DNA from: Saccharicrinis aurantiacus
Lineage (GTDB): Bacteria; Bacteroidota; Bacteroidia; Bacteroidales; Marinilabiliaceae
DNA: 64,000 nt
Assembly (NCBI RefSeq): GCF_001660705.2
Contig: NZ_LYBV02000031.1
Span: 1 to 64,000 of the forward strand
Direction of reading: 5' to 3'
The notes beneath the pieces are model-generated. The model ran no database searches. It saw nothing but the letters and a program-made list of their open reading frames with translations, and was not told the origin of the DNA. Shown piece after piece: positions 35,795-45,767 of this stretch (its first letter is position 1; every line of letters starts with the position of its first letter). The translations under genes and the position numbers were made by a program.

Positions 35795-37009
35795 TTAGAC
35801 CGCTTTTAAACGAGCTAAACTTTCTTTGTCGATTCTCTCTTTCGCATAATCTAGCGAAATTACAATTTCCTTATTGTCTTTCGATGGCGCTTCAAACATC
35901 ATGTCCATCATAATAGTTTCGCAAATAGAACGTAATCCACGAGCACCTAGCTTAAATTCAACGGCTTTATCAACAATGTAATCTAATGTTTCATCATCAA
36001 AATTTAATGTAATACCATCTATATCAAAAAGCTTCTCGTACTGTTTGATAATTGAGTTTTTAGGCTCTCTTAAAATTCTGCGAAGAATCTCTTTATTAAG
36101 AGGATTCAAATAAGTAAGAACAGGTAAACGACCAATAATTTCAGGTATTAAACCAAAAGATTTTAAATCTTGAGGAGCAATATATTGTAATAAATTAGTC
36201 TGATCTACTTTATCTTTAGCTTTACTTGCACCATAACCAACAACTTGAGTATTTAAGCGATGGCCAATTTTACGTTCAATACCATCAAAAGCACCTCCAC
36301 AAACAAAAAGGATATTCTTAGTGTCAACCGGAATCATTTTCTGATCAGGGTGCTTTCTTCCTCCTTGAGGTGGAACATTAACAATAGACCCTTCTAATAG
36401 CTTTAAAAGACCTTGCTGAACACCTTCTCCTGATACATCACGTGTGATACTTGGATTATCTCCTTTACGAGCAATTTTATCTATCTCATCAATAAATACA
36501 ATTCCTTTTTCAGCAGCTTCAACATTATAATCAGCAGCTTGTAAAAGGCGTGTTAAAATACTTTCAATATCTTCACCAACATAACCCGCTTCAGTTAAAA
36601 CTGTTGCATCAACAATGGTAAACGGAACGTGTAACATACGAGCAATTGTTTTTGCCAATAATGTTTTTCCAGTACCAGTTTCTCCAACTAAAATGATATT
36701 TGATTTTTCAATTTCGATATCATCTTTGGTTGATCTTTGTTGTAATCGTTTATAGTGATTGTATACAGCAACCGAAAGAAACTTTTTAGCTTCATCCTGA
36801 CCAATTATATATTGATCGAGAAACTTTTTAATTTCAATTGGTTTTAATAATGTAATTTCATCAACACTGAACTCTCCTTTTTTCTTGAGTTCTTCATCAA
36901 GTATACCTGTGGCTTGCTCAACGCAACTATCGCAAATATGACCAGAGATACCTGCAATTAATAAATTGGTATCTTTTCTCTCTCTACCACAAAATGAACA
37001 CTTATCCAT
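35795..37009 (-). CDS. clpX: ATP-dependent Clp protease ATP-binding subunit ClpX
   Basis: The 404-residue AAA+ unfoldase feeds substrates to ClpP. The N-terminal zinc-binding domain has four cysteines ('KCSFCGRE' and 'HICDSCVEQ'). Walker A is 'GETGTGKTLLAK', Walker B is 'GIVFIDEIDKIA', the pore loop G-Y-V-G is in 'LTEAGYVGEDIE', and the sensor region 'GARGLRSICE' is near the C-terminus. The ClpP-docking loop is 'RKIGHRLNTQVVGYGA', followed by a lineage-specific sequence. It is downstream of clpP on the same strand, separated by a terminator-like hairpin. Confidence 0.97.
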   Translation of the reverse strand: MDKCSFCGRERKDTNLLIAGISGHICDSCVEQATGILDEELKKKGEFSVDEITLLKPIEIKKFLDQYIIGQDEAKKFLSVAVYNHYKRLQQRSTKDDIEIEKSNIILVGETGTGKTLLAKTIARMLHVPFTIVDATVLTEAGYVGEDIESILTRLLQAADYNVEAAEKGIVFIDEIDKIARKGDNPSITRDVSGEGVQQGLLKLLEGSIVNVPPQGGRKHPDQKMIPVDTKNILFVCGGAFDGIERKIGHRLNTQVVGYGASKAKDKVDQTNLLQYIAPQDLKSFGLIPEIIGRLPVLTYLNPLNKEILRRILREPKNSIIKQYEKLFDIDGITLNFDDETLDYIVDKAVEFKLGARGLRSICETIMMDMMFEAPSKDNKEIVISLDYAKERIDKESLARLKAV

Positions 37010-37026
37010 ATTTCTAATCTTGCTAA

Positions 37027-37064
37027 AAAAGCAGAGTGAGAATAATCACACCCTGCTTTTTGTA
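37027..37064 (-). terminator. Hairpin terminator between clpP and clpX
   Basis: On the minus strand AAAAAGCAG and CTGCTTTTTT pair, with an inner GTGTGA/TCAC stem, ending in six T. It sits between the clpP stop (37082) and the clpX ATG (37009), so clpX is either attenuated or has its own promoter. Confidence 0.75.
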
Positions 37065-37081
37065 TTTTGTAGAAAACTAAA

Positions 37082-37759
37082 TTATTTAGCTCCTCTTGTT
37101 AATACTTCATCAATCATGCCATACTCTTTAGCTTCAGCAGCTGTCATCCAGTAATCACGATCTGAATCTTTTTCAACCTTTTTAAGCGTTGTACCCGAAT
37201 GGCTTGAAATAATAGTATATAATTCTTTCTTCAACTTTTGAATTTCTCGAGCTGTAATTTCAATATCAGAAGCCTGACCTTGTGCTCCACCCATTGGTTG
37301 GTGAATCATTACACGCGAGTGTTTTAAGGCAGATCTTTTCCCCTCAGCACCGGCAGTTAATAAAACTGCAGCCATTGAAGCAGCCATGCCTGTACACATT
37401 GTAGCAACATCTGAAGAGATGTACTGCATAGTATCGTAAATACCTAAACCAGCATAAACACTTCCGCCTGGAGAGTTAAGGTAAATAGAGATATCCTTTG
37501 AAGGATCTGCCGACTCAAGATATAATAACTGCGCTTGAATAATATTAGCTACATAATCATCGATAGGAAGACCTAAAAATATGATTCTATCCATCATTAA
37601 ACGAGAGAATACATCCATTGATGCTACGTTTAATTGACGTTCTTCAATAATAGTTGGTGAAATGTAACTGCTCGAAATAGAAGTATATTTATCAAGTGCT
37701 AAACTGTTTATGCCCATGTGTTTTGTGGCATACTTCTGAAAATCTTTTGGGTCTATCAT
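37082..37759 (-). CDS. clpP: ATP-dependent Clp protease proteolytic subunit ClpP
   Basis: The 225-residue serine protease forms the chamber for ClpX. The catalytic triad is visible: Ser in 'CTGMAASMAAVLL', His in 'SRVMIHQPMGG' and Asp in 'DSDRDYWMTAAEA'. The reading frame is open further upstream to 37861, but the ATG at 37759 ('MIDPKDFQKYATKHMG') gives the normal length and removes an atypical basic extension that would also overlap the tig terminator. It lies between tig and clpX, the classical order. Confidence 0.96.
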   Translation of the reverse strand: MIDPKDFQKYATKHMGINSLALDKYTSISSSYISPTIIEERQLNVASMDVFSRLMMDRIIFLGLPIDDYVANIIQAQLLYLESADPSKDISIYLNSPGGSVYAGLGIYDTMQYISSDVATMCTGMAASMAAVLLTAGAEGKRSALKHSRVMIHQPMGGAQGQASDIEITAREIQKLKKELYTIISSHSGTTLKKVEKDSDRDYWMTAAEAKEYGMIDEVLTRGAK

Positions 37760-37846
37760 AATTTTATATTTTTTCAAATAATGTTCTGAAAAAGCTAAAT
37801 TATAAAATATTACTCTTGAACGACACTTTTCTAAACATTTATTAAT

Positions 37847-37877
37847 AAAAAAGAGCCTCAAATGTTATTTGAGACTC
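37847..37877 (-). terminator. Terminator after tig
   Basis: The minus strand reads GAGTCTCAAAT-AAC-ATTTGAGGCTC followed by six T. The stem has one mismatch. It separates tig from clpP. Confidence 0.85.
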
Positions 37878-37909
37878 TCATTATCAAAAAGGTATATGTA
37901 GAATTTCTA

Positions 37910-39268
37910 CTAGTTTTCGAAGAATTTGTTGAATTCTTCTCTGCTAACTTCTTTGTCTTCTGTTTTAACAGCTTCTTTAATAAAAGCCATTACTTTTTCT
38001 TGAACTGCAGTTTCAGTCATGTTTCTGCGTTGTTCTTCTTGCTTTAACATGTCTTTTGCATAGCTCTCAACGTGCTCATCAGGAATATTAGAAAGACCAT
38101 ATTGCATGAATTGCATTTTAGCTGATTTTTTAGCTACCTCAACAACGTCATCTTCTTCAATTTTGATTTCGTTAACTTTAACGATCTCATTTTTGATTAA
38201 TTGCCATTTTAAATCTTCAAGATATTTTGGCATATCTTCGTCAATTGTTTCGGCTTTAAATTGGTCGTTGTCAGCGTTAATAGTTAAAATCCATCTTTTA
38301 AGGAATGCCTCAGGAAGAGAGATTTCAATTTTATCCATTAACTTATCTTTAGCATCGATAGAGAATTTGTAATCACTCTCGAAGCTTAATGATTTTTGTA
38401 AGTCTTCTTTAATTTTAGCTTTAAACTCCTCTTCGTTAGTAGCTACATCTTTACCTAAAACTTGGTCGAATAACTCTTGGTTTAATTCTGGCTCTTGGTA
38501 ATTTGTAATTTCTTTAACTGTGAATTGGAATTCACCTTTAATTTTCTCAGCTTCTGCTTTTTCTATTTTTAATAAGAAAGCAACATCATCAGCAGAGTTT
38601 AAAGATGTTTTTGGGTTGAATACTAAAACGTCATCAACTTTAGAACCAGTAAAGATTCCTTTCGCTTTTTTAGTTTTCAAGTTATCAACAGAAACGATTG
38701 TATCTTCAGCTTTAACACCTTCTTCAAGAACGTTTCCATCAGCATCTAACTGAATGATATCTCCTTTAACTAATGATTTTTCATCAGCAGCATCAATTTG
38801 CTCACTTGTAGCAAAACGACCTGTTGCATTTTTTACTTGTGCTTCTAAAACTTCATCAGTTACAGCAATAGTGTAATATGGTAACTTTTCTTTTTTAGAT
38901 AGTTTAACTTCAAACTCAGGAGCTAAAGCAACATCAAAAGCAAAAGTGAAAGCTTCTTGAGTAGCAAAATCAATAGTTTCTTGTGCTTCACTTGGAAGTG
39001 GCTCACCTAAAACGTTTAATTTGCTTTCGTATAAATATTTTGAAATCTCTTCTGAAACAATTTTATTTACCTGCTCAGCTAATACATGGTTACCATACAT
39101 CTTTTTAACCATTCCCATAGGTACTTTTCCTGGACGGAAACCTGGAACAGATGCTTTTTTACGGTAATCTTTAAGTACGTCGTTTACACGGTTCTCGTAA
39201 TCTTCTTTCTCAACAGTAAGTTTTACTACTGCATTTAAATCGTCAATGTTTTCTTTTGAGATATTCAT
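37910..39268 (-). CDS. tig: Trigger factor (ribosome-associated chaperone, prolyl isomerase)
   Basis: The 452-residue protein binds nascent chains at the ribosome exit. The N-terminal ribosome-binding domain has the expected 'VPGFRPGKVPMGMVKKMYG' (G-F-R-x-G-x-x-P signature). A divergent FKBP-like middle part (about 150-250) has lost much of the usual isomerase core, as is normal in Bacteroidota. The C-terminal helical arms run from about 260 to 440. It heads the tig-clpP-clpX group. A TACTTTTG box lies 25 bases upstream. Confidence 0.95.
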   Translation of the reverse strand: MNISKENIDDLNAVVKLTVEKEDYENRVNDVLKDYRKKASVPGFRPGKVPMGMVKKMYGNHVLAEQVNKIVSEEISKYLYESKLNVLGEPLPSEAQETIDFATQEAFTFAFDVALAPEFEVKLSKKEKLPYYTIAVTDEVLEAQVKNATGRFATSEQIDAADEKSLVKGDIIQLDADGNVLEEGVKAEDTIVSVDNLKTKKAKGIFTGSKVDDVLVFNPKTSLNSADDVAFLLKIEKAEAEKIKGEFQFTVKEITNYQEPELNQELFDQVLGKDVATNEEEFKAKIKEDLQKSLSFESDYKFSIDAKDKLMDKIEISLPEAFLKRWILTINADNDQFKAETIDEDMPKYLEDLKWQLIKNEIVKVNEIKIEEDDVVEVAKKSAKMQFMQYGLSNIPDEHVESYAKDMLKQEEQRRNMTETAVQEKVMAFIKEAVKTEDKEVSREEFNKFFEN

Positions 39269-39292
39269 GTTTTCAATGATTTTTTAAACTAC

Positions 39293-39300
39293 CAAAAGTA
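39293..39300 (-). promoter_or_regulatory. Candidate -7 box for tig
   Basis: The minus strand reads TACTTTTG, matching TAnnTTTG, with its end 25 bases upstream of the tig ATG at 39268. Confidence 0.45.
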
Positions 39301-39386
39301 ATTAAAAGCCTTAACTATTTGTATGGCTTTGTTTTAAACAATTATATTAAACTAATAGCAACAAATTACAAACTAGTTTAATTTAA

Positions 39387-39431
39387 AAAAACCGTCAAAC
39401 TATCGAACGAATCGTAAGTAAGACGGTTTTT
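39387..39431 (-). terminator. Terminator after tRNA-Leu
   Basis: AAAACCGTC at the left pairs with GACGGTTTT at the right; on the minus strand the hairpin ends in a T run. It lies 16 bases past the tRNA 3' end. Confidence 0.75.
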
Positions 39432-39446
39432 ATATTTTGTTTGTGT

Positions 39447-39527
39447 GCGGATGAAGGGACTCGAACCCCCACGCCTCTCGGCACTAGATCCTAAGTCTAG
39501 CGCGGCTACCAATTACGCCACATCCGC
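39447..39527 (-). tRNA. tRNA-Leu (anticodon TAG)
   Basis: The 81-base gene folds as a class II tRNA. The acceptor strands are GCGGATG and CATCCGC, the anticodon loop is CTTAGGA (anticodon TAG, reading CUN leucine), there is a long variable arm (GTGCCGAGAGGC region) and the T loop is GTTCGAGTC. CCA is not encoded. It is read from the minus strand and followed by a terminator. Confidence 0.95.
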
Positions 39528-39618
39528 GATAATTTTGCGATGCAAAGATAGCTCATTTTATTTTTAATTTCCAAACGTAAAACAAAAAAAATGATATTTT
39601 TTTTTAATGTGCTTTTTA

Positions 39619-40380
39619 TTAACCACTTACATCAAAGGTTCTTCTTTTCAACTCAAAGTCGTCACCTAAATACAGTCTTCTTACTTCCGGATCTTCGGCC
39701 AATTCATACGCTGTTCCAGATCTAAATAAGGCACCTTCAATTTGTAAATAAGCTCTATCTGTAATTGAAAGTGTTTCGTGTACGTTGTGATCAGTTATAA
39801 GTATTCCGATGTTTTTATATTTCAGCTTCGCAACAATTTCTTGTATATCGGCAACAGCAATTGGATCAACCCCAGCAAATGGTTCATCTAAAAGTATAAA
39901 TTTAGGATTAATGGCTAGAGCTCTTGCAATCTCTGTTCTTCTTCTTTCTCCCCCTGATAGTTGTATACCTAATGATTTTCTAATCTTTTGTAAGCCAAAT
40001 TCATTGAGAAGTTCCTCTAAACGCTCCTTTTGGTATTCTTTTTCAAACTTGGTCATTTCAAGAACGGCTTTAATGTTATCCTCAACACTAAGTTGTCGGA
40101 AAACCGAAGCTTCTTGAGCTAAGTAGCCTATACCGCGCTGTGCTCTTTTGTAAACGGGTTCTTTGGTTATATCTATATCATTTAAATATATATTTCCAGA
40201 GTTTGGAGTAACTAAGCCTACAACCATATAAAAACTAGTTGTCTTACCAGCACCATTGGGTCCCAATAAGCCCACAATCTCTCCCTGCTCAACTCTAATT
40301 GTAGTACCTTTAACTACTGTACGGTTTTTATATTTTTTAACCAGTTTATCGGTATGTAGAACTAACTTTTCTTCTGACAT
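39619..40380 (-). CDS. lptB: LPS export ABC transporter ATP-binding protein LptB
   Basis: The 253-residue ATPase drives lipopolysaccharide extraction from the inner membrane with LptFG. Walker A is '[15 protein letters not shown]', the signature is '[17 protein letters not shown]' and Walker B is '[19 protein letters not shown]', the last being the LptB hallmark. The H-loop is in '[10 protein letters not shown]'. LptF/LptG/LptC genes are not adjacent. It is 24 bases downstream of tatC on the same strand and may be co-transcribed with it. Confidence 0.93.
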   Translation of the reverse strand: MSEEKLVLHTDKLVKKYKNRTVVKGTTIRVEQGEIVGLLGPNGAGKTTSFYMVVGLVTPNSGNIYLNDIDITKEPVYKRAQRGIGYLAQEASVFRQLSVEDNIKAVLEMTKFEKEYQKERLEELLNEFGLQKIRKSLGIQLSGGERRRTEIARALAINPKFILLDEPFAGVDPIAVADIQEIVAKLKYKNIGILITDHNVHETLSITDRAYLQIEGALFRSGTAYELAEDPEVRRLYLGDDFELKRRTFDVSG

Positions 40381-40404
40381 AAGTAACTAATTTGTGCTTA
40401 GTGT

Positions 40405-41229
40405 TTATTTATATACTTCAAGTTCTGCTTTTGCGCGCTTTTTTTCAATACGTTTGGCAATTATTATGCCTGCTTCGTATAAAATGATTAAAGGCACACA
40501 AACTAATATCTGACTTATTACATCAGGAGGTGTTATTATGGCAGCTAAAAGTAAACTAGCAATAATTGAATGTTTACGATATTTCTTTAGTGAGGTAGAG
40601 GTTACTATTCCTACCCTAGCTAAGAAATATATAAGTATAGGTAACTCAAAAATAACTCCTCCTGCTAAAACGATTGAACTGATGGTAGAGATGTACGATC
40701 CTAAGTTTAGAATATTGTCTACCTTATCACTTACTTGATAATTAGATAGGAATTGAATGGATAGCGGACAAATAATATAGTATGCAAATAAAATACCCAC
40801 AGAAAATAAAATAGAAGCAAAAAAGATAGCTCCCCTAGAGTGTTTTTGTTCTTCTTGTAAAAGAGCGGGTTTTATAAAACGCCAAAACTCCCAAAATACA
40901 TATGGAAATGCCGCAACTAATCCTGCAATGAAGGATACTTTAATGTGAGTTGTAAACTGACCTGACATTAAAATATTCTGAAAAGAGATTTTACTCTGAT
41001 TAATACAAAGTGCTGGTAAATTATATAAATCAGCAGCTCTACATAATAATCGATTGGTAAAAAAGTCTGGATTGCTTGGACCAAAAATTATGGTGTCAAA
41101 TAGTATATCTTTGTATAAGAATGCAGCAACACCAACTACTGCAATTGCAATAAATGAACGTACAATATGCCATCTTAACTCTTCTAAATGTTCAAGAAAA
41201 GACATTTCATTAGTTTCTTGTTCTGCCAT
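40405..41229 (-). CDS. tatC: Twin-arginine translocase subunit TatC
   Basis: The 274-residue integral membrane protein is the receptor for folded Tat substrates. The conserved N-terminal 'MSFLEHLEELRWHIVRSF' carries the signal-peptide-binding Glu. 'AAFPYVFWEFWRFIKPAL' is the TatC family signature between helices, and the C-terminal helices include 'ILIYFLARVGIV' and 'AAIITPPDVISQI'. An insert of about 35 residues ('DILFDTIIFGPSNPDFFTNR') after helix 1 is usual in Bacteroidota. Confidence 0.95.
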   Translation of the reverse strand: MAEQETNEMSFLEHLEELRWHIVRSFIAIAVVGVAAFLYKDILFDTIIFGPSNPDFFTNRLLCRAADLYNLPALCINQSKISFQNILMSGQFTTHIKVSFIAGLVAAFPYVFWEFWRFIKPALLQEEQKHSRGAIFFASILFSVGILFAYYIICPLSIQFLSNYQVSDKVDNILNLGSYISTISSIVLAGGVIFELPILIYFLARVGIVTSTSLKKYRKHSIIASLLLAAIITPPDVISQILVCVPLIILYEAGIIIAKRIEKKRAKAELEVYK

Positions 41230-41559
41230 TTTTAAAAATCCTTAACGTAGTTTTTTGTTATTTGTTAATCTTTTTAGCGTATTTTTATTGTAGTGCGAAT
41301 ATAGCACCGATATTTTATAATCCCAATAATAGGATTATTAGCGGTTTGATCGAATCAAATTTCTAAAAAAGTGTTTATTTATTGGAGCTTTATAGTTGAC
41401 AAAAGTCCTTAATTAATCTACAAATACGCTTAATTTACTGATAAATCTTGCTTTGTAGGTAAAAAAAATTATTTTTGTTAGCCTTGATTATTTTGAGGGT
41501 TATTACGTAACGTTTTTCTTGTTATACGTAAAAATAAGAGAAGCCTTATAATTGAAGTT
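41230..41559. other. Divergent intergenic region between tatC and recQ
   Basis: No gene is seen in these 330 bases. A recQ promoter candidate lies at 41448-41477. The remainder is AT-rich without clear repeats. Confidence 0.5.
41448..41477 (+). promoter_or_regulatory. Candidate promoter for recQ
   Basis: A TTG at 41448-41450 and TATTTTTG at 41470-41477 are separated by 19 bases, the spacing of Bacteroidota -33/-7 promoters. The ATG is about 80 bases further on. Confidence 0.45.
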
Positions 41560-43740
41560 ATGGGAAAGAAAATAGATCTTTCGGCTCACCTAAAAAGGTA
41601 TTTTGGATTTGATACTTTTAAGGGGAACCAAGAAGAAGTTATAGAAAATGTGTTGAAGGGTAATGATACTTTTGTATTGATGCCAACTGGTGGAGGTAAA
41701 TCTTTATGTTATCAATTGCCATCGTTAATATTGTCGGGAACAGCTATTATTATATCTCCCCTTATTGCCTTGATGAAGAATCAAGTAGATGCAATTAGAA
41801 ATATTAGTGGTGATGATTCTGTTGCACACTACTTAAACTCGTCATTAACAAAAACGGCAATAACAAAAGTAAAGGAAGACATTGTAGATGGTAAAACAAA
41901 GCTGCTATATGTTGCACCTGAATCTTTAACGAAAGAAGAAAACATTGAGTTTCTAAAGAGTGTTGAGATTTCATTTTATGCTGTTGATGAAGCGCACTGT
42001 ATTTCTGAATGGGGACACGATTTCAGACCAGAATATAGAAGAATAAGACCAATAATTGAAGAAATTGGTACAAAACCTCTAATGGCTTTAACGGCTACAG
42101 CAACGCCTAAAGTACAAAGTGATATTCAAAAGAGTCTTGGGATGGTAAAAAGTATGGTTTTTAAATCATCTTTTAATCGACCGAACTTATATTATGATGT
42201 AAGAGCGAAGAAAGATGCTACCAAGCAAATCATCAAGATATTAAAAGAGAATGTTGGTAAATCAGGTATTATTTACTGTCTGAGTAGGAAGAAGGTTGAG
42301 GAATTGGCCGAGGTTCTGCAGGTAAATGGTATTAAGGCGCGTCCTTACCATGCAGGAATGGATGCAGCTACAAGAGCAGGTAACCAGGATGCTTTTTTAA
42401 TGGAAGATTGTGATGTTATTGTTGCAACAATTGCCTTTGGAATGGGAATTGATAAACCCGATGTTCGTTTGGTGATGCATTATGATATTCCTAAAAGTTT
42501 AGAGGGCTATTATCAAGAAACAGGTCGCGCTGGTAGAGATGGTGGTGAAGGCAGGTGTATAACTTTCTATAGTTATAAGGATATACAAAAGCTTGAAAAG
42601 TTCATGCAAGGGAAGCCTATTGCGGAGCAAGAAATTGGTAAGCAGTTGTTATTAGAAACGGTGTCTTACGCAGAATCTTCAATTTGTAGAAGGAAAATAC
42701 TACTTCATTATTTTGGAGAGAAGCATGATGAAGATTGTTGTGACACGTGTGATAACTGCGTACACCCTAAAGAGCAGCACGAGGGACAAGATAATGTTGC
42801 ATTGATGATAAAAACGATTCTTGAACTGAAAGAGCGTTTTAAAGCCGACTATATTTCTCCATTCTTAGCAGGTAAATCTAACTCTGTTATTAAAACTTAT
42901 AAGCACGATGAGCATGAGCTTTTTGGAGCAGGAAAAGAAAAAGATGAGAAGTATTGGAATGCTGTAATTCGTCAATTACTTGTTCCAGGATTATTGGTTA
43001 AGGAAATAGAGAATTACGGAATTTTAAAAGTAAGTGATTTAGGAAAAGAGTTTTTAGCAAAACCGCGTTCTTTTTTCATTACGCAAGAGCATGATTTTGA
43101 ATCAGTAGATATTGAGGAAAAATCGGGCGGAGGCACTGCATCTGTAGATCCTCAACTTTTAAGCATGTTAAAAGATTTACGTAAAAAAATATCAAAACGT
43201 AAAAATTTACCTCCATTTGTAATCTTTCAGGATCCTTCACTTGAGGCAATGGCAATTCATTATCCAATATCATTGGAGGAGCTTAATAATATACCAGGTG
43301 TAGGTTCAGGTAAAGCCAAACGTTTTGGAAAAGAGTTTGTAGATCTTATTAAGAAACATGTTGATGATAATGAGATTGAACGTCCTGTGGATTTGGTTGT
43401 TAAGTCGGTGGCTAATAAATCCAAGAATAAAATCTCAATTATTCAAAGTATAGATCGTCAAATCAACCTTACAGATATAGCCAGTTCTCAGGGTATTGAT
43501 ATGGAGGAGTTCATCACAGAATTGGAATCTATTGTTTATTCAGGAACCAGAGTTAATATTGATTATTATATCGATCAGGTAATGGATGAAGATACTAAAG
43601 ATGATATTTTTGATTATTTTAAAGAAGATGCAGAATCTGATGATATAGGAAGTGCTCTGGAGGAGCTTGGCGAAGAATACTATTCGGAGGAAAATGTTAG
43701 ATTAGTTAGAATTAAATTCCTATCAGAAGTAGGAAACTAA
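41560..43740 (+). CDS. recQ: ATP-dependent DNA helicase RecQ
   Basis: The 726-residue 3'-5' helicase of superfamily 2 resolves recombination and replication intermediates. It has motif 0/I 'KGNQEEVIENVL' and 'LMPTGGGKSLCYQLP', motif II D-E-A-H in 'YAVDEAHCISEWGHDFRPEY' with the RecQ aromatic loop, motif III 'MALTATATPKV', and motif VI 'YYQETGRAGRDG'. A zinc-binding region ('SSICRRKILLHYFGE', 'CCDTCDNC') and winged-helix domain follow, then an HRDC domain (about 530-610) and a C-terminal acidic extension. The stop overlaps the convergent gene's stop by three or four bases. Confidence 0.95.
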   Translation: MGKKIDLSAHLKRYFGFDTFKGNQEEVIENVLKGNDTFVLMPTGGGKSLCYQLPSLILSGTAIIISPLIALMKNQVDAIRNISGDDSVAHYLNSSLTKTAITKVKEDIVDGKTKLLYVAPESLTKEENIEFLKSVEISFYAVDEAHCISEWGHDFRPEYRRIRPIIEEIGTKPLMALTATATPKVQSDIQKSLGMVKSMVFKSSFNRPNLYYDVRAKKDATKQIIKILKENVGKSGIIYCLSRKKVEELAEVLQVNGIKARPYHAGMDAATRAGNQDAFLMEDCDVIVATIAFGMGIDKPDVRLVMHYDIPKSLEGYYQETGRAGRDGGEGRCITFYSYKDIQKLEKFMQGKPIAEQEIGKQLLLETVSYAESSICRRKILLHYFGEKHDEDCCDTCDNCVHPKEQHEGQDNVALMIKTILELKERFKADYISPFLAGKSNSVIKTYKHDEHELFGAGKEKDEKYWNAVIRQLLVPGLLVKEIENYGILKVSDLGKEFLAKPRSFFITQEHDFESVDIEEKSGGGTASVDPQLLSMLKDLRKKISKRKNLPPFVIFQDPSLEAMAIHYPISLEELNNIPGVGSGKAKRFGKEFVDLIKKHVDDNEIERPVDLVVKSVANKSKNKISIIQSIDRQINLTDIASSQGIDMEEFITELESIVYSGTRVNIDYYIDQVMDEDTKDDIFDYFKEDAESDDIGSALEELGEEYYSEENVRLVRIKFLSEVGN

Positions 43741-45767
43741 AATATATACTGTAATTGAATTTTTAAATTGGTTCTGGAATTGCCTTCAATGGTATTATCT
43801 CCAGAGCCAATTTCATTTTTATGGCTATACCATGTTTTGCTATATTTTAGCCAAATCCTTAATGGAGGGATTACTTTCCATCTTAATTGTGTATAAAAAC
43901 GAGTTCCTTCGTTTTGAAATGCGGGTGTATAGAAGTTATATAATAAGTCGTTTTCGTAGGTATATATTCTTGAGTAATAATCATCCGTATCAAAAACTGT
44001 ATATCTTAGCCACAAACTTATTTTATCTTCAATCCACGAATGTTTATAATCGATATAGGATAAATAGCCTGAGCTAACATCATTATTCTCATAAAATGAG
44101 TTTTCAAATCTAAACTGAATTCTCGATACCTCGGAACTATTGTAAGTAGCATGTAGTCTTATCTTTTTTTGGTTGGTGTTGTGGATAGTGAAAGTTGGAT
44201 TGCCATCTATTCTATTATTTTTAGCTTTCTCTTTTTCTTTATAGCGCACGTATATACTAAATTGCCTAGCAAATTGGTAATTTATATTTACCATATAGTC
44301 ATACCCGTTTGAAGGGGCGCTAGTTTGATATTCAAGCCACTCACTCTTGAAGAAATCAAAATATCCTGATAGTTCAATGTTTTTAAACGGGTAAGTAACC
44401 ATACCTAAATATATACCACTTTCTCCTGCAGGAGTGCTATATTCACCAAACGAATTTGTATAAAGTGAATAATACTTCTTACTTATGTGCCGATGAAGTA
44501 GAGATAATGAGATATTATTTTGAGGTGAAAATATTAAGCCATTCGACAACGCTACATTATATTCAGAGGTACTTGCAACCTCACCAAATAGTAGCAGTTT
44601 ATTCACACTATATTTATAGTTAAGCCAATAATTACTCATTTTAACTTTCGGCGTAGTAAAAAGTTTGTAAGCGTTGTTTTGTATGATTGTATCAGCATCA
44701 AACTCGTTGTAATAGCCGCCTATACCAATATTCAATGCCCTGTAATAATAGTTTACATTTGCTCCGATTGTTTTTTGGAGTAGGTTATTTCTTTTTGATA
44801 GCTCACTATCTGTTCTGTGATAACCAGTTTCAGGCATTGAGTTAATTATTTTATTACTGTCAGGGTCTAACTCGATATTAGCATCTCTATTCTTGTAATT
44901 TGAGAAAATAGTAAGTTCTAAATCGCTAATAGAGAATGTAGCTGCCGCTCCTCTAAAAAAACTATATTCGTTTGCTGAAGTATATTTTGCAATGGTTTTA
45001 CCTCTCTTGTTAATATTTAAAGGTTCAGCACTTTTACCCATTGCAGTGCTTGTCCATAAAGCTAAGCCTTGACCTATATTTGCACTGTAGTCGCCAATAA
45101 TAAAAGTTTTCAGCCATTTCTTGCCTGAGTAAAGTACATGCCCTGAATAAAAGTCAATATAATTAGGGTGTGATTTAAATATTCCCTCTCCAGGGTCCTT
45201 ATCTAAAGTTATACCTGCATACCAATTAGCACCATATTGTAACTGTAGGCGCGAGTATAAATGGTGTTTGTCACCCAAGTATTTACTTGCTATACTATCA
45301 TTTCCGTAAGCTGATGCATTATCTAAATCAAACATATCTCTCATGATGAGTTGTCCCTTAAAGTATTTTTTTGAGGAATATTGACTTCCTTCTTCTTCAA
45401 ACCGAATGAAATTTTGCAGCACTTTTAAGGTTTCTATTGGCATATCCTTAACTCCCTGAAGTTGATATATACTTTTTATAGAGCCTTGATTCTGTGTGAA
45501 ATCAAATAAGTTCTGAACTTGTAAGGGACTTAAAAAGATAAGTTGATCAAGATCTTCTTTGCTAGCACTATTGATTTGAATAGGGTTGTGAATAATATCG
45601 AGCAAATCCTCGAACGCCTGATTGTTAGGTCCAATTAGTTCACTATTTTGTGATGTTGATTCAAGTAAATCTGAAACAATCTGCTCAGGATTTCTCTGAG
45701 ATTGCGAGAAAGAATAACTCACAAATAGTATGTTAATTAATAAGAGGCATAATTTCTGTTTACTCAT
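43737..45767 (-). CDS. Helix-hairpin-helix outer-membrane beta-barrel protein
   Basis: The 676-residue exported protein has a signal peptide ('KLCLLLINILFVSYSFSQ', cleaved about residue 22). The mature N-terminus holds ComEA-like helix-hairpin-helix units ('NPIQINSASKEDLDQLIFL', 'SIYQLQGVKDMPIETL'). The rest alternates hydrophobic and aromatic residues in beta-barrel style, with an aromatic C-terminal residue ('LKIQLQYIF'), so it is probably an outer-membrane barrel. Such proteins are common in Bacteroidota without a proven role; DNA or envelope functions have been suggested. It overlaps the following barrel gene by 8 bases, forming an operon. Confidence 0.75.
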   Translation of the reverse strand: MSKQKLCLLLINILFVSYSFSQSQRNPEQIVSDLLESTSQNSELIGPNNQAFEDLLDIIHNPIQINSASKEDLDQLIFLSPLQVQNLFDFTQNQGSIKSIYQLQGVKDMPIETLKVLQNFIRFEEEGSQYSSKKYFKGQLIMRDMFDLDNASAYGNDSIASKYLGDKHHLYSRLQLQYGANWYAGITLDKDPGEGIFKSHPNYIDFYSGHVLYSGKKWLKTFIIGDYSANIGQGLALWTSTAMGKSAEPLNINKRGKTIAKYTSANEYSFFRGAAATFSISDLELTIFSNYKNRDANIELDPDSNKIINSMPETGYHRTDSELSKRNNLLQKTIGANVNYYYRALNIGIGGYYNEFDADTIIQNNAYKLFTTPKVKMSNYWLNYKYSVNKLLLFGEVASTSEYNVALSNGLIFSPQNNISLSLLHRHISKKYYSLYTNSFGEYSTPAGESGIYLGMVTYPFKNIELSGYFDFFKSEWLEYQTSAPSNGYDYMVNINYQFARQFSIYVRYKEKEKAKNNRIDGNPTFTIHNTNQKKIRLHATYNSSEVSRIQFRFENSFYENNDVSSGYLSYIDYKHSWIEDKISLWLRYTVFDTDDYYSRIYTYENDLLYNFYTPAFQNEGTRFYTQLRWKVIPPLRIWLKYSKTWYSHKNEIGSGDNTIEGNSRTNLKIQLQYIF

